Positions 28,662-38,568 of a stretch of 46,664 nucleotides of DNA are shown here, one piece after another (positions within the stretch are counted from its first letter, which is position 1; each line of letters starts with the position of its first letter). The notes beneath the pieces were generated by a model. It saw only the letters and a program-made list of their open reading frames with translations, searched no databases and was not told the origin of the DNA. The position numbers and the translations under genes are program-made. Source of the stretch: an uncultured Lamprocystis sp. (GTDB lineage Bacteria; Pseudomonadota; Gammaproteobacteria; Chromatiales; Chromatiaceae); contig NZ_CAIZIZ010000126.1 of assembly GCF_903933125.1 (NCBI RefSeq), forward strand, positions 1 to 46,664, written 5' to 3'.

Positions 28662-31118
28662 TCAGTGATGCGTCCGCACCGGCTGCTCACGGGCCGGATC
28701 TGCCGGCTGCTCCGGGGTCGCGTCTTCCGGACTCGCCCCGTCTCCGCCCTCCGCGGCGGTGATGATCGGCTCGGGTCTGCGTGTCAAGGCAATTTCCAGC
28801 ACCTCATCGATCCAGCGGACCGGTCGAATATCGAGATTCTGCTGGATGTTCTTTGGGATCTCAGTGAGATCACGCTCGTTTTCGCTGGGGATGATCACGG
28901 TATCGATTCCCCCCCGGTGAGCGGCAAGCAGTTTCTCCTTCAGTCCGCCGATCGGCAAGACTTCGCCGCGTAAGGTGATCTCCCCGGTCATGGCGACATT
29001 CGATCGGACGGGTACCTTGGTCAGCGCCGACACCAGGGCAGTGCACATGGCGACACCGGCACTGGGACCGTCTTTCGGCGTCGCCCCCTCAGGAACGTGG
29101 ATGTGCACGTCGAAGGTATTGTGAAAATCGGGCACGATGCCGAGCGCATCCGCGCGGGAGCGTACCACGGTCATGGCGGCCTGGATCGACTCCTGCATCA
29201 CGTCGCCCAGTTGACCGGTGTAGGTGAACTTGCCTTTGCCGGGGACCAAGGCCGACTCGATGCGCAGGAGTTCGCCGCCCACCTCGGTCCAGGCCAACCC
29301 GGTGACCTGACCGACCTGATCGTGCTCGTCGGCGCGCCCGTAGCGAAAGCGTTGGACTCCCAGGTACTTTTCCAGCGACTTGGCGGCAACCACCGTGCCG
29401 GTCCCACGCTTCTTGAGGAGAACCTCTTTGACCACTTTGCGGCAGATCTTGGAGATTTCCCGTTCCAGGTTGCGGACGCCGGCCTCGCGTGTGTAATGGC
29501 GGATGATATCCCGCAGGGCCGCTTCGCGGATCGTCAACTCCCCTTCCTTGAGCCCGTTATTCTTGATCTGTTTGGGGATCAGATAACGCTCCGCGATGGC
29601 GACTTTTTCATCCTCGGTGTAACCCGACAGCCGAATCACCTCCATGCGGTCCAGCAGCGCCGGCGGAATATTCAGTGTGTTGGCCGTCGCGACGAACATC
29701 ACCTCCGAGAGGTCGTAGTCCACTTCGAGATAGTGGTCGTTGAACGTATGATTCTGCTCCGGGTCCAGAACCTCCAGGAGAGCGGAGGCCGGGTCGCCCC
29801 GGAAGTCCATCGCCATCTTGTCAATTTCGTCCAGCAGGAAGAAGGCGTTGCGAGAACCCACTTTACACAGATTCTGGATGATCTTGCCCGGCAATGCACC
29901 GATGTAGGTGCGCCGATGGCCGCGAATCTCGGCCTCGTCGCGCACGCCGCCAAGGGACATGCGGGCGAATTTGCGATTGGTCGCGCGCGCGATGGATTGC
30001 CCCAGCGAGGTCTTTCCCACGCCCGGCGGGCCAACGAGGCAGAGGATCGGACCCTTGAGCTTGCGGACCCGCTGCTGTACGGCCAGATACTCCAGGATCC
30101 GTTCCTTGACCCGTTCCAGACCGTAATGATCTTTATCCAGCACCTGTTCGGCGACCCGGATGTCGTTGCGGATGCGCGTGCGCTCCTTCCAGGGGACGCT
30201 GACCAGGGTGTCGACATAGTTGCGCACCACGGTCGCCTCGGCCGACATGGGCGACATGAGTTTCAGCTTATTGAGTTCGGCTAGCGCCTTGGTCTTGACG
30301 TCCTTCGGCATCCCCGCGTTTTCGATGCGTTTGGCGAGCTCTTCGATCTCGTTGGGGGCCTCGTCGAGTTCGCCCAGTTCCTTCTGGATCGCCTTCATTT
30401 GCTCGTTGAGGTAGTACTCGCGCTGGTTCTTCTCCATCTGGCGCTTGACCCGTCCGCGGATCCGCTTTTCCATCTGGAGGATGTCGTTCTCGGATTCCAT
30501 CAGCCCCATCAGGTGCTCGATGCGCACCTGGATGTCGATCATCTCTAAAACACGCTGTTTTTCATCGAGTTTCAGCGACATGTGCGCGGCCATGGTGTCG
30601 GCGAGTCGACCGGCCTCATCAATGCTCGACAGGGAGGTCAGGACCTCCGGCGGAACCTTCTTATTGAGTTTGACGTACTGGTCAAAGAGCGAGACGGCGG
30701 AGCGGATCAGCACCTCCTGCTCACGATCGTCTGCTTCCAGGGTCTCGGTCAGGGGCTCGATCAGTGCGGAGAACGACTCTTCGGTCGTGAGAAAGCGTTC
30801 GATGCGTGCCCGCTGATTCCCCTCCACCAGCACTTTGACTGTCCCGTCCGGGAGCTTCAATAACTGCAGAATGTTGGCCAGGGTACCAATCTCATGCAAG
30901 TCCTTCACGGCCGGATCGTCGACATCCGCGCTTTTTTGGGCTACGAGCAGGATCTGTTTGTCGTTCGCCATGGCCCCGTCGAGTGCGCGGATGGATTTGT
31001 CCCGGCCCACGAATAACGGGATGACCATGTGCGGGTAGACCACGACATCACGCAGCGGCAGGACCGGTACCTCCTGAGGGGCCGTGGATGGGGATCGTGA
31101 GGACTCGTGCTGTGCCAT
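28662..31118 (-). CDS. lon: ATP-dependent protease Lon
   Basis: This encodes 818 residues (E. coli 784). Lon degrades misfolded and regulatory proteins in the cytoplasm as an AAA+ ring with a built-in protease. The N-terminal substrate domain starts at [15 protein letters not shown]. Walker A is GPPGVGKT (363-370), Walker B is [10 protein letters not shown], and the protease dyad is Ser686 in [11 protein letters not shown] and Lys727 in GGLKEKLL. The C-terminal tail is Pro/Glu/Ala-rich and accounts for the extra length. The start MAQHESSRS was chosen over an upstream in-frame ATG because only it leads directly into the conserved domain. It follows clpX by 205 nt. Confidence 0.97.
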   Translation of the reverse strand: MAQHESSRSPSTAPQEVPVLPLRDVVVYPHMVIPLFVGRDKSIRALDGAMANDKQILLVAQKSADVDDPAVKDLHEIGTLANILQLLKLPDGTVKVLVEGNQRARIERFLTTEESFSALIEPLTETLEADDREQEVLIRSAVSLFDQYVKLNKKVPPEVLTSLSSIDEAGRLADTMAAHMSLKLDEKQRVLEMIDIQVRIEHLMGLMESENDILQMEKRIRGRVKRQMEKNQREYYLNEQMKAIQKELGELDEAPNEIEELAKRIENAGMPKDVKTKALAELNKLKLMSPMSAEATVVRNYVDTLVSVPWKERTRIRNDIRVAEQVLDKDHYGLERVKERILEYLAVQQRVRKLKGPILCLVGPPGVGKTSLGQSIARATNRKFARMSLGGVRDEAEIRGHRRTYIGALPGKIIQNLCKVGSRNAFFLLDEIDKMAMDFRGDPASALLEVLDPEQNHTFNDHYLEVDYDLSEVMFVATANTLNIPPALLDRMEVIRLSGYTEDEKVAIAERYLIPKQIKNNGLKEGELTIREAALRDIIRHYTREAGVRNLEREISKICRKVVKEVLLKKRGTGTVVAAKSLEKYLGVQRFRYGRADEHDQVGQVTGLAWTEVGGELLRIESALVPGKGKFTYTGQLGDVMQESIQAAMTVVRSRADALGIVPDFHNTFDVHIHVPEGATPKDGPSAGVAMCTALVSALTKVPVRSNVAMTGEITLRGEVLPIGGLKEKLLAAHRGGIDTVIIPSENERDLTEIPKNIQQNLDIRPVRWIDEVLEIALTRRPEPIITAAEGGDGASPEDATPEQPADPAREQPVRTHH

Positions 31119-31249
31119 TGACGCTCTCTTTGCGGAAACTTGTGGGGTGACGACGACCACTCTGGCCCGCAGCCCCGAGCGGCTCCATCGTGCCGGGGGT
31201 GCGAGGCTGGCGCAGAGATCGGTGAATGATTGCTGATGCGCTGGGGAAA

Positions 31250-31278
31250 AGAATCAGGCCAGAAACAGGCGACTTCAA
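31250..31278 (-). promoter_or_regulatory. Candidate lon promoter
   Basis: On the minus strand TTGAAG (31278-31273) and GATTCT (31255-31250) are separated by 17 nt, upstream of lon. The -35 is a fair match and the -10 is weak (3 of 6). No heat-shock-type CCCCAT box sits at the correct distance, although CCCCAG occurs further downstream. Confidence 0.25.
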
Positions 31279-31295
31279 CAGACGAGGACACGATA

Positions 31296-31316
31296 AGCCG
31301 CGCGAAAACCGCGGCT
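31296..31316. other. Hairpin just after clpX
   Basis: AGCCGCG (31296-31302) pairs with CGCGGCT (31310-31316) over a 7-nt loop, 8 nt beyond the clpX stop. No T-run follows on the minus strand, so it may protect the clpX 3' end or attenuate read-through to lon. Confidence 0.5.
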
Positions 31317-31323
31317 CACGGAA

Positions 31324-32598
31324 TCAATCTCCGGAGGCAACCTGCTTTTCGAGGCCTTCGTAGATCAGGAAGGGTTTGTTCTCGCCCCTGATCACCGAGC
31401 CGTCCAGGACGACCTTGCCCACGTTGCTCATGGACGGCAAATCGTACATGGTGTCGAGCAGGACTTGCTCCATGATGGTCCTCAGGCCGCGTGCCCCGGT
31501 CTTGCGATCCATCGCCTTATGGGCAATGCAGCGCATGGCGTCGTCACGCAGTTCGAGTTCGACACCCTCCATCTCGAACAGGCGGGCATACTGTCTGACC
31601 AGCGCGTTCTTCGGCTCGGTGAGGATGCGCATCAGGGCCGCCTCATCGAGTTCGTCGAGCGTGGCCGTCACCGGCAGGCGTCCGACGAATTCCGGGATCA
31701 GACCGTAACGGATCAGATCCTCGGGCTCACCCGCCGCCAACAATTCCCCAATCTGACGCTTGTCATCCTTACTGTGGACGTCGGACGTGAAGCCCATGCC
31801 TGATTTATTGAGTCGGTTCTGGATGACTTTGTCGAGACCAGCGAAAGCGCCCCCAACGATAAAGAGGATGTTGGAGGTGTCGACCTGCAGGAACTCCTGC
31901 TGCGGATGCTTACGTCCGCCCTGGGGCGGCACCGAGGCGACGGTCCCCTCGATTAGCTTGAGCAGCGCTTGCTGAACCCCCTCGCCCGACACGTCACGCG
32001 TGATCGACGGGTTATCCGACTTGCGTGAGATCTTGTCGATCTCGTCGATATAGACGATGCCTGTCTGCGCCTTCTCAACGTCGTAGTCGCACTTCTGGAG
32101 CAGCTTTTGGATGATGTTCTCGACATCCTCGCCGACATACCCGGCCTCGGTCAGCGTGGTTGCGTCGGCGATGGTGAAGGGCACGTTCAAAACCCGTGCC
32201 AGGGTTTCCGCCAGCAGCGTCTTGCCCGAGCCCGTGGGCCCGATGAGCAAGATATTACTCTTGGCGATCTCGATCTCTTCCTTGGCCTCCGAGACCTCCA
32301 ACCGTTTGTAATGGTTGTAGACGGCGACCGAAAGGACCTTCTTGGCATACTCTTGGCCGATGACGAACTGGTCGAGGCTCTCTTTGATCTCGTGTGGTTT
32401 GGGCAGGTTGCTGGTCGCTTCGCCCGCGCCTTCCTGCATCTCCTCACGGATAATGTCGTTGCACAGTTCGACGCACTCGTCACAAATGAACACGGAAGGG
32501 CCGGCGATGAGCTTGCGCACTTCATGCTGACTCTTGCCGCAGAACGAACAGTAGAGGAGTTTGCCCTCGTCGTTCTTACCGTGGTTGCTTCCACTCAT
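31324..32598 (-). CDS. clpX: ATP-dependent Clp protease unfoldase ClpX
   Basis: This encodes 424 residues, identical in length to E. coli ClpX. It unfolds tagged substrates and feeds them to ClpP. The zinc-binding domain has Cys17, Cys20, Cys39 and Cys42 (CSFC ... CDEC). Walker A is GPTGSGKT near residue 120, the Walker B region is [10 protein letters not shown], and an IGF-like ClpP-docking loop should lie near 265. The ATG at 32598 has GGAG 11 nt upstream; a GTG four codons earlier lies within that site and is rejected. It is 187 nt after clpP with a terminator and a promoter between them, so it can be expressed separately. Confidence 0.97.
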   Translation of the reverse strand: MSGSNHGKNDEGKLLYCSFCGKSQHEVRKLIAGPSVFICDECVELCNDIIREEMQEGAGEATSNLPKPHEIKESLDQFVIGQEYAKKVLSVAVYNHYKRLEVSEAKEEIEIAKSNILLIGPTGSGKTLLAETLARVLNVPFTIADATTLTEAGYVGEDVENIIQKLLQKCDYDVEKAQTGIVYIDEIDKISRKSDNPSITRDVSGEGVQQALLKLIEGTVASVPPQGGRKHPQQEFLQVDTSNILFIVGGAFAGLDKVIQNRLNKSGMGFTSDVHSKDDKRQIGELLAAGEPEDLIRYGLIPEFVGRLPVTATLDELDEAALMRILTEPKNALVRQYARLFEMEGVELELRDDAMRCIAHKAMDRKTGARGLRTIMEQVLLDTMYDLPSMSNVGKVVLDGSVIRGENKPFLIYEGLEKQVASGD

Positions 32599-32663
32599 CG
32601 GGGTTGACACTCCGGAGGTCGGTTTACGCCGGGGACCAAGCCGTCCCTCGAGCGTTTAAGTCA

Positions 32664-32691
32664 ATCATAACGGTTTGAATCTGTATAGCAA
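32664..32691 (-). promoter_or_regulatory. Candidate clpX promoter
   Basis: On the minus strand TTGCTA (32691-32686) and TATGAT (32669-32664) are spaced by 16 nt. The -10 matches consensus at 5 of 6 and the -35 at 4 of 6. It lies just downstream of the clpP terminator and would give a leader of about 60 nt. Confidence 0.5.
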
Positions 32692-32700
32692 GAAAGTCAC

Positions 32701-32721
32701 AAAACCAGACCGACGGTCTGG
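32701..32721 (-). terminator. Rho-independent terminator after clpP
   Basis: On the minus strand CCAGACC and GGTCTGG form a 7-bp stem with a 3-nt loop, followed by TTTTGTG. It is about 65 nt after the clpP stop. The short T-run suggests partial termination. Confidence 0.65.
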
Positions 32722-32739
32722 CCGGAACCGGCGTCGAGT

Positions 32740-32777
32740 GCCGCACCACGTGCGCAATGTGTGCCTCATGGTGCGGC
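32740..32777. other. Hairpin at the clpP 3' end
   Basis: GCCGCACCA (32740-32748) pairs perfectly with TGGTGCGGC (32769-32777) over a 20-nt loop, starting 9 nt after the clpP stop. It comes before the terminator and may stabilise the 3' end. Confidence 0.5.
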
Positions 32778-32785
32778 GGATGCCC

Positions 32786-33430
32786 TTAGAGCTTGCTTCC
32801 AGCCGGACCGCGCTCGGTCAGGACGGTATCGATCAGACCATAGACCTGGGCCTCTTCGCCCCCCATGAAGCGGTCGCGGTCGGTGTCGTCGGCAATCTTC
32901 TCAATCGGTTGACCGGTATGGTGCGACAGGATGCGATTGAGGCGATCACGAATCAGGAGGATCTCGCGGGCGTGGATGTCGATATCGGTCGCTTGCCCCT
33001 GGAAGCCGCCGAGCGGTTGGTGGATCATCATCCGCGAGTGCGGCAGGCAGTAGCGCTTACCCGCGGCTCCGCCCGCCAGGAGCAAAGCGCCCATACTGGC
33101 GGCCTGGCCAACACACATGGTGCTCACGTCCGGACGGATGAAGCGCATGGTATCGTAGATTGCCAGCCCGGCCGTCACCGATCCGCCAGGAGAGTTGATG
33201 TAAAGATGGATATCCTTGTCCGGGTTTTCGGACTCCAGAAAGAGCATCTGAGCGACCACCAGGTTGGCCATATAGTCTTCGACCGGCCCGACCAGAAAGA
33301 TCACCCGCTCCTTCAGAAGACGCGAGTAGATGTCGAAGGAGCGTTCGCCGCGCGCGGTTTGCTCGATGACGATGGGTACGAGCCCCAGACCTTTCGGGCT
33401 CCACTCGCTGTGACTCACGGGATTGATCAT
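32786..33430 (-). CDS. clpP: ATP-dependent Clp protease proteolytic subunit
   Basis: This encodes 214 residues (E. coli 207). It forms the two-ring serine protease chamber that works with ClpX. The catalytic triad is Ser112 in GQAASMG, His137 in MMIHQPLGG and Asp186 in DTDRDRF, one position beyond the E. coli precursor numbering at each site. The oxyanion and handle motifs INSPGGSV and [14 protein letters not shown] are intact. The start [10 protein letters not shown] has GGAG close upstream. The N-terminal 14 residues are a likely propeptide. It is 83 nt after tig and on the same strand, the usual tig-clpP-clpX order. Confidence 0.97.
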   Translation of the reverse strand: MINPVSHSEWSPKGLGLVPIVIEQTARGERSFDIYSRLLKERVIFLVGPVEDYMANLVVAQMLFLESENPDKDIHLYINSPGGSVTAGLAIYDTMRFIRPDVSTMCVGQAASMGALLLAGGAAGKRYCLPHSRMMIHQPLGGFQGQATDIDIHAREILLIRDRLNRILSHHTGQPIEKIADDTDRDRFMGGEEAQVYGLIDTVLTERGPAGSKL

Positions 33431-33483
33431 GAACTCCACTCGCCTGCTGCTTAACGCTGTCGATCCGCACTCGATCCAACGCT

Positions 33484-33503
33484 CAGGCATCCCAGGATGC
33501 CTG
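33484..33503. other. Perfect 9-bp hairpin between tig and clpP
   Basis: CAGGCATCC-CA-GGATGCCTG, with a 2-nt centre. There is no T-run on either strand. It is a likely processing or attenuation hairpin in the tig-clpP mRNA. Confidence 0.5.
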
Positions 33504-33513
33504 GACGTTGGGG

Positions 33514-34824
33514 CTAGAGCCCCGCGGCGGTGGCTGCCGACGCCGGGTCGGTCAACTGCGCGAAACTCAACTGTTCCTCTTCCACTGTCACCTGGCTCAG
33601 GGCCCAGTCTACGACCTGTTCCTCCAAGACCAGTGATTCCACCGGGCTGAGGCGCTGGCGATCAGCGTAATAATAGTCGATGACCTCTTGGGGGTCCTCG
33701 TAGGTGGACGCCATGTCCTCTACGGCCGCACGGATGCGCGGCGGATCGGCCTTGATCCCATTCTGCTTGACGATCTCGGCGATGATCAGGCCCAAGCTGA
33801 CGCGACGCTGCGCGGACTCCTCGAAGAGGCTGTCGGGTAACTCGAACTGGGCACCGCCGAGGTTGGCGCGCATCTGTTGTTTCAGCCCGTTGATCTCGTC
33901 TGCGACCAAAACCCTGGGGATATCCAGGGTGTGGCACTTCAGGATCAGCTCCATCACCTGATCCTTGATGCGGCCGTGGATGCGCTGCTTCAATTCACGT
34001 GCCATATTGGCGCGCACGTCGGCACGAAAGCGCTCGACATCGCCGTCGGCGACCCCGAAGGCGCGCGCAAAGGCCTCGTCCACTTCGGGTAGCAGGGGTT
34101 CGCTCACCGCGTCGACGGTGACCTCGAAGCGCACCGGGCGCCCGGCCAAGTCGGCACGCTGGTAGCCCGCCGGAAAACTCAGATCCAAGGTGCGGGCTTC
34201 CCCGGCACTGGCGCCGACCAGGGCGTCCTCAAAGCCGGGGATCATGCGCCCCGTGCCGAGTTCCACCGTGGTGCCGGAGGCCGAACCGCCATCGAAGGGC
34301 TCGCCGTCCAGGGTGCCCGTATAGGAGATGGTCAGTCGGTCGCCAATTTGGCCGGGCCGCTGGACCGCCACCCAGGTCTTGCGCTGTTCGCGCAGCCGCT
34401 CAATCATCAGGACCAGGTCTTCATCCGTCAGTTGCGCGATCGGCCGCTTGACCACTTGGCCGGCCAGGGACGCGAGTTCGATTTGGGGCAGGACCTCGAA
34501 GGTCGCGGTGAAGCCGAAGCTCCGCGCCGCCTGATCAATCTCGGGCTGGACGCTCGGCGCGCCGGCCAGGCGTAGCGCATGATCCTGCACTGCCTCGGCG
34601 AAGCTCGACTGGACCAACTCGCCGAACACCTCGATCTCGACCTGATTGCCGTAGCGTTGACGCAGCACCTTCATCGGCACCTTGCCGGGCCGAAAACCGG
34701 GCAGACGGGCCGAGCGCGCGATGCCCTGCAAGCGTTTGTCCACCTCGCCCTGAATGCGTTCAAAGGGGAGCTCGATGCGCATCCGCCGCTCCAGACCCTC
34801 TCCCGACTCCACCGTAACTTGCAT
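33514..34824 (-). CDS. tig: Trigger factor
   Basis: This encodes 436 residues (E. coli 432). It is the ribosome-bound chaperone that meets chains at the exit tunnel. The ribosome-binding N-terminal domain carries the conserved signature in [17 protein letters not shown] (residues about 44-60). The FKBP-type PPIase domain is at about 155-240 ([19 protein letters not shown] ... MIPGFEDAL), followed by the helical chaperone arms. The start is supported by GGGAG 9 nt upstream. The gene heads the proteostasis block. Confidence 0.97.
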   Translation of the reverse strand: MQVTVESGEGLERRMRIELPFERIQGEVDKRLQGIARSARLPGFRPGKVPMKVLRQRYGNQVEIEVFGELVQSSFAEAVQDHALRLAGAPSVQPEIDQAARSFGFTATFEVLPQIELASLAGQVVKRPIAQLTDEDLVLMIERLREQRKTWVAVQRPGQIGDRLTISYTGTLDGEPFDGGSASGTTVELGTGRMIPGFEDALVGASAGEARTLDLSFPAGYQRADLAGRPVRFEVTVDAVSEPLLPEVDEAFARAFGVADGDVERFRADVRANMARELKQRIHGRIKDQVMELILKCHTLDIPRVLVADEINGLKQQMRANLGGAQFELPDSLFEESAQRRVSLGLIIAEIVKQNGIKADPPRIRAAVEDMASTYEDPQEVIDYYYADRQRLSPVESLVLEEQVVDWALSQVTVEEEQLSFAQLTDPASAATAAGL

Positions 34825-35145
34825 GCGTCGTGTCTCCCACCGTCCAGGCGATCTTCACCGCGCCGGGTATCACCCCGGCGCGGGTCGAATCAATTCAGTC
34901 CATCGGGCAGCGATGCCCGACATGAAAAGCATGAGATTATAGCCCGGCTTGCCCTCATGATCCAAGGCAAAGCCGGTGATTTCGCCAGCGATCACGGACA
35001 ACTCGGCGTGGTCCGCTGTCTCGCGGCGGTGAGCGAGCGTGACGCGCCGGGATCAGCACGCGTTCTGTGTTGGCGGGACTGGGGATCGGGCGATTTCTTT
35101 CAGAGCATGTTCGGACCAGGCGCCTGAATCCCCGCCGGTCGAGCC
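34825..35145. other. Interval between hemN and tig
   Basis: About 320 nt with no supported gene. Upstream of tig lie two hairpins: CGCCGGG-TATCAC-CCCGGCG (34861-34880) and TCGGGCA-GCGA-TGCCCGA (34903-34920). They could be in the tig leader. No T-run terminator for hemN was found. Confidence 0.5.
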
Positions 35146-36531
35146 TCAGATCACCTTCGAGAACCCGATCGGACCGGTTTTGTTTGCAAGATACGCGTCG
35201 AAGGCCATGCAAATATTGCGCACCAGGAGCCGCCCGCGCGGGAGGATGCGGATCGTGCCGGCGTCGATCTCAACCAATCCGTCACCAATCATGGGGGTAA
35301 GTCGCGTCAGTGCGTCGGCGAAATAGTCGGCGAAGACGATGTCCCAGGTCGATTCGATGGTCGGAATCGCGAGCTCGAAATGGCAAATCAGGCGGGTGAT
35401 GACGTCTCGGCGGATCAGGTCGTCGCGGTTCAGTTCCAAGCCGCGGAAGACCGGCAGGCGCCCGGCATCGATGTCCGCATAATACTCGTCCAGTGCCCGC
35501 CGGTTCTGACCGTAGGTCGTGTCCACCTTCCCGATGGAGGTCACGCCAAGCCCGATCAGGTCGCAGTCGGCATGGGTCGAGTAGCCCTGGAAGTTGCGAT
35601 ACAGCGTTCCGGCGCGTTGCGCCAGCGTCAGTTCGTCGTCCGGCCGCGCGAAGTGATCCATGCCGATGTAGACATAGCCCGCCTCGTTCAAGCGGGCGAT
35701 CGTGCTCTGCAGAATATCGAGCTTGACCTCCGGTGCCGGCAAGTCAGGTTCATTGATGCGCCGCTGGGGTTTGAAACGCTCGGGCAGGTGCGCGTAGTTG
35801 AACACCGAAACCCGGTCCGGGGCGAACGCGATGATCCGATCCAGCGTGCGCAGGAAGCTGGCAACCGTTTGGAACGGCAGGCCGTAGATCAGATCGAGAC
35901 TGATGGAGCGGAAACCCTCCGCGCGAGCCGCGTTGAGCACCTCCAGGGTCTGGGCTTCGGTCTGGATGCGGTTCACCGCCTCCTGAACGCGGGGATCGAA
36001 GTCCTGGACCCCCAGGCTCATGCGGTTGAATCCAATCCGCCGCAACAACGCGACGGTCGCCGCGTCCGCCTCGCGGGGATCGATCTCAATGGAGTACTCG
36101 CCGGTCGCATCGTCGGCCAAGGTGAAGTAGCGACGGGTCTGTTGCATGAGCCCCTGCATCTGGTCGTGGCTCAGGAAGGTCGGGGTACCGCCGCCCCAAT
36201 GTAGTTGTTCAACCACCCGATCGCGGTCGAACAGGGCCGCTTGCATCTCGATCTCACGATAGAGGTGGTCGAGATAGGGCGGTGCCAGCGACCGATCTTT
36301 GGTGGCGATCTTGTTGCAGGCGCAGTAAAAACAAACCGTGTCACAAAACGGAATATGGAAGTACAGGGACAGCGGACGTTTGCTGGCGTTGCTGCGTGCA
36401 CAGGCCGCGGCGTACGCGGTCGCATCGAAGCCCTCATGGAACTCGACTGCCGTCGGGTAAGAGGTGTAACGCGGGCCGCTTTGATCGTAGCGGCGGATCA
36501 GGTCCAGGTCGAAAGAGATACCCTGTTCCAT
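35146..36531 (-). CDS. hemN: Oxygen-independent coproporphyrinogen III oxidase
   Basis: This encodes 461 residues (E. coli 457). It is a radical-SAM enzyme converting coproporphyrinogen III to protoporphyrinogen IX when oxygen is absent, feeding haem and, in a phototroph, bacteriochlorophyll synthesis. The 4Fe-4S cysteines are Cys63, Cys67 and Cys70 in CDTVCFYC, with a further Cys72. The SAM glycine motif is WGGGTP, and YTSYPTAVEF is a conserved N-terminal block. An AGAGG site 9 nt upstream confirms the start. It is 66 nt after the small unknown gene and may share the prmB transcript. No FNR-type TTGAT-N4-ATCAA site was seen nearby. Confidence 0.96.
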   Translation of the reverse strand: MEQGISFDLDLIRRYDQSGPRYTSYPTAVEFHEGFDATAYAAACARSNASKRPLSLYFHIPFCDTVCFYCACNKIATKDRSLAPPYLDHLYREIEMQAALFDRDRVVEQLHWGGGTPTFLSHDQMQGLMQQTRRYFTLADDATGEYSIEIDPREADAATVALLRRIGFNRMSLGVQDFDPRVQEAVNRIQTEAQTLEVLNAARAEGFRSISLDLIYGLPFQTVASFLRTLDRIIAFAPDRVSVFNYAHLPERFKPQRRINEPDLPAPEVKLDILQSTIARLNEAGYVYIGMDHFARPDDELTLAQRAGTLYRNFQGYSTHADCDLIGLGVTSIGKVDTTYGQNRRALDEYYADIDAGRLPVFRGLELNRDDLIRRDVITRLICHFELAIPTIESTWDIVFADYFADALTRLTPMIGDGLVEIDAGTIRILPRGRLLVRNICMAFDAYLANKTGPIGFSKVI

Positions 36532-36597
36532 CGATTCAAACCTCTAGCGCCGACGGTGGCGCCTCAAATTGGTTGCATGTGTTCATTCGGGGCCGGC

Positions 36598-36921
36598 TCA
36601 GGTGTCGGTGCCCGCGACATCGAGACCGCGCCGATGCGTCTCGTTGATTTGCCGCAGCAGTGTAATAAAGGGGATCTCGTCGGCATACCGCCCCGCCAGG
36701 TCCATGAACGGCAAATCATCTCGTCCGAAGCGGTAGGTTCCCTCCTGCATGGACTGGTAGACCGCCTTGATGCTGTCTTCCAAGGGGTCGAGAAATACGG
36801 GAAATCGGGTCAGGTCATCGAGTTCGTACTCCAGGCAGTCCCGCAGGTCAGCGACCTCGAAGGTTGCCTGGCACACCCAATCAACATATTCATCCGCGCA
36901 GCGCGCCCGTCTCAAACTCAT
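36598..36921 (-). CDS. Small conserved-looking hypothetical protein
   Basis: This encodes 107 residues, acidic and soluble, with no signal peptide or membrane segment. The sequence starts MSLRRARCADEYVDWVCQA and contains DCLEYELDDL and IPFITLLRQINETHRRG; predicted mostly helical. Two cysteines near the N-terminus (Cys8 and Cys17) are not a clear metal site. It starts 3 nt after the prmB stop, so it is translationally coupled to prmB, and it precedes hemN. I do not recognise the family. Confidence 0.75.
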   Translation of the reverse strand: MSLRRARCADEYVDWVCQATFEVADLRDCLEYELDDLTRFPVFLDPLEDSIKAVYQSMQEGTYRFGRDDLPFMDLAGRYADEIPFITLLRQINETHRRGLDVAGTDT

Positions 36922-36924
36922 GGG

Positions 36925-37839
36925 TCAGGCCTCCTCAAACTCGCGTTGGTACTGCTTGATTTGTGCGCGTGACAACAGTAGCACGCCCTCGCCGCCACGT
37001 TCGAACTCGATCCAGGTCCAGGGCACCCGTGGCAGCCGTTGCTCCAGCCCAGGGGCGGCGGATCCGGCCTCCAGAACCAGTATGCCCTCATCGGTCAGGT
37101 GTTGTCCGGCCTCACGCAGGATGCGCAGCAACAGATCCAGTCCGTCCTCGCCGCCCAGCAGGGCCAACCGCGGTTCTCGCTGGTATTCGGGAGGCAGGCC
37201 GTCCAGTTCCGCCCGCGGCACATAGGGCGGATTGCAGCAGATGACGTCATAGCGCTCCTCTGCGAGGCCGTTGAACAGGTCCGACTCCAGGACGCGCACG
37301 CGATCGGCAACCTGATGCTTTTCCACGTTGCATCGTGTGACCGCCAGCGCGGCCTGCGAGATATCCGCCAGGTCGACATCCGCGTGCGGCAAGTAGACTG
37401 CCGCGGCGATCCCGATGCAGCCGCTGCCGGTGCAAAGGTCCAGGATGCGATCCACGCGCTCGGCGTCGATCCAGGGTTCAAACCCCGCCTCGATCAGTTC
37501 GGCGATCGGTGAGCGAGGGACCAGAACCCGCTCGTCGATGTCGAATTCCAGTCCGGCGAACCAGGCGCGTCCGATGAGATAGGCTGCCGGCAGCCGCTCG
37601 CTCACGCGCCGCTCAATCAGGTCTGCGACCACCGTGCGCTCGGCCGAGGTCAGGCGGCAGTCGCGGAAGCTGGCTGGGAGGTCCGGCTGCAGGGAGAGCG
37701 CGGCGAGCACCAGTTGTGCCGCTTCGTCTAAAGCATTATCCGTGCCGTGGCCGAAAAAAACCCCAGCGCTGTTGAAGCGACTGGCCCCCCAGCGGACATA
37801 GTCCTGGATCGTCATCAATCCATCAGCTTGTTCGGCCAT
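36925..37839 (-). CDS. prmB: Ribosomal protein L3 glutamine methyltransferase
   Basis: This encodes 304 residues (E. coli 310). It methylates a glutamine in ribosomal protein L3 using SAM. The HemK/PrmA-type signature is LDLCTGSGCIGIAAA (SAM loop, about 134-148) and the NPPY motif at 203-206 (CCNPPYVPRAEL), which holds the target glutamine side chain. The AAYLIGRAWFAG and DERVLVPRSPIAELI blocks separate PrmB from PrmC. The start at MAEQADGLMT has a fair GGGA site; an ATG eight codons later is also possible. Its stop is 3 nt before the small unknown gene. Confidence 0.93.
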   Translation of the reverse strand: MAEQADGLMTIQDYVRWGASRFNSAGVFFGHGTDNALDEAAQLVLAALSLQPDLPASFRDCRLTSAERTVVADLIERRVSERLPAAYLIGRAWFAGLEFDIDERVLVPRSPIAELIEAGFEPWIDAERVDRILDLCTGSGCIGIAAAVYLPHADVDLADISQAALAVTRCNVEKHQVADRVRVLESDLFNGLAEERYDVICCNPPYVPRAELDGLPPEYQREPRLALLGGEDGLDLLLRILREAGQHLTDEGILVLEAGSAAPGLEQRLPRVPWTWIEFERGGEGVLLLSRAQIKQYQREFEEA

Positions 37840-37957
37840 CGCCTCGCGTTTCCCGGTTCGTTCAGTGGTCCCACCGGATGGGGGCCACTCCCGCATCGAC
37901 GGCGGGATGCTTAGGATAACACTTGGCCGCCCTGCGCACCGGACCGCGTGCGACCCG

Positions 37958-38422
37958 TCAAGCGGCGCGGCGGTTTCCGTTCGCGGTGAGAAAGTCCGGC
38001 CGGGATTTCTGCTTGTCGGCACGCCCGCGCTCGACCAGGTCTTCCAGGGTGATCCCGCTCAGGAAGTGGAAAATCTCGTCGCTCAATTGGTCCCACAAGT
38101 GGTGAGTCAGGCAGCGCTGGCCATCCCGGCAGTTCTCGCGTCCGCCGCAGCGGGTGAACTCCACCCATTCGTCCACGGCGCAGATGATGTCGGCGATCGA
38201 CACCTCGGCCGCGGGCCGCCCCAGGTAGTATCCGCCGCCGGGTCCACGGACACCGCGCACCAGTTGCTTGTTGCGCAGCGCGGCGAACAACTGCTCCAGG
38301 TAAGAGAGCGAAATGCCCTGGTTGACTGAAATATCCGCCAGGGTCACCGGGCCGTTGCCGGCGTGCAGTGCCAGATCGAGCATGGCGGTTACCGCGTATC
38401 TGCCTTTGGTCGAGAGTCTCAT
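37958..38422 (-). CDS. iscR: Rrf2-family iron-sulfur regulator IscR
   Basis: This encodes 154 residues (E. coli 162). It is a winged-helix regulator that binds a 2Fe-2S cluster and represses or activates Fe-S biogenesis genes. Three cluster cysteines, Cys92, Cys98 and Cys104, and His107 ([17 protein letters not shown]) have exactly the E. coli numbering and spacing. The DNA-reading helix is [14 protein letters not shown] and the wing [11 protein letters not shown]. No iscS, iscU or iscA adjoins it: the next gene downstream is prmB, so it is an orphan with respect to the isc cluster. A likely IscR site lies in its own promoter. Confidence 0.93.
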   Translation of the reverse strand: MRLSTKGRYAVTAMLDLALHAGNGPVTLADISVNQGISLSYLEQLFAALRNKQLVRGVRGPGGGYYLGRPAAEVSIADIICAVDEWVEFTRCGGRENCRDGQRCLTHHLWDQLSDEIFHFLSGITLEDLVERGRADKQKSRPDFLTANGNRRAA

Positions 38423-38475
38423 AATGATTGCCTGCCAGGTGTGGGTTGAGCCCAGAAGATCGCGCGGCCAAACGC

Positions 38476-38500
38476 GACTCTGACTAAGTTAGTCAACAAT
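38476..38500 (-). promoter_or_regulatory. Likely IscR type 1 binding site upstream of iscR
   Basis: The minus-strand sequence ATTGTT-GACT-AACTT-AGTC-AGAGTC matches the published type 1 box (ATASYY-GACT-RWWWY-AGTC-RRSTAT) fully at both half-site cores and well on the left flank (5 of 6); the right flank is poor. The core GACTAACTTAGTC is a palindrome. It lies 54-78 nt before the iscR start, in a position to repress the gene's own promoter. A -35-like TTGAAA sits about 10 nt upstream of the box, but the -10 is unclear. Confidence 0.6.
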
Positions 38501-38568
38501 TTTCGTATTTCAATGCATCAAGGACGGAAAAGCCTTGGCCCGCGGGCGGGCGGTGCCCGGCGCGGCGG

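Noticed and set aside
31200-31280. Heat-shock (sigma-32) promoter for lon
   Set aside because: TTGAA and CCCCAG occur but their spacing is about 26 nt, far too long for a sigma-32 promoter.
34579-35127. Plus-strand 182-codon frame across the tig 5' end and its leader
   Set aside because: Partly opposite tig and partly non-coding; no family resemblance or ribosome binding site.
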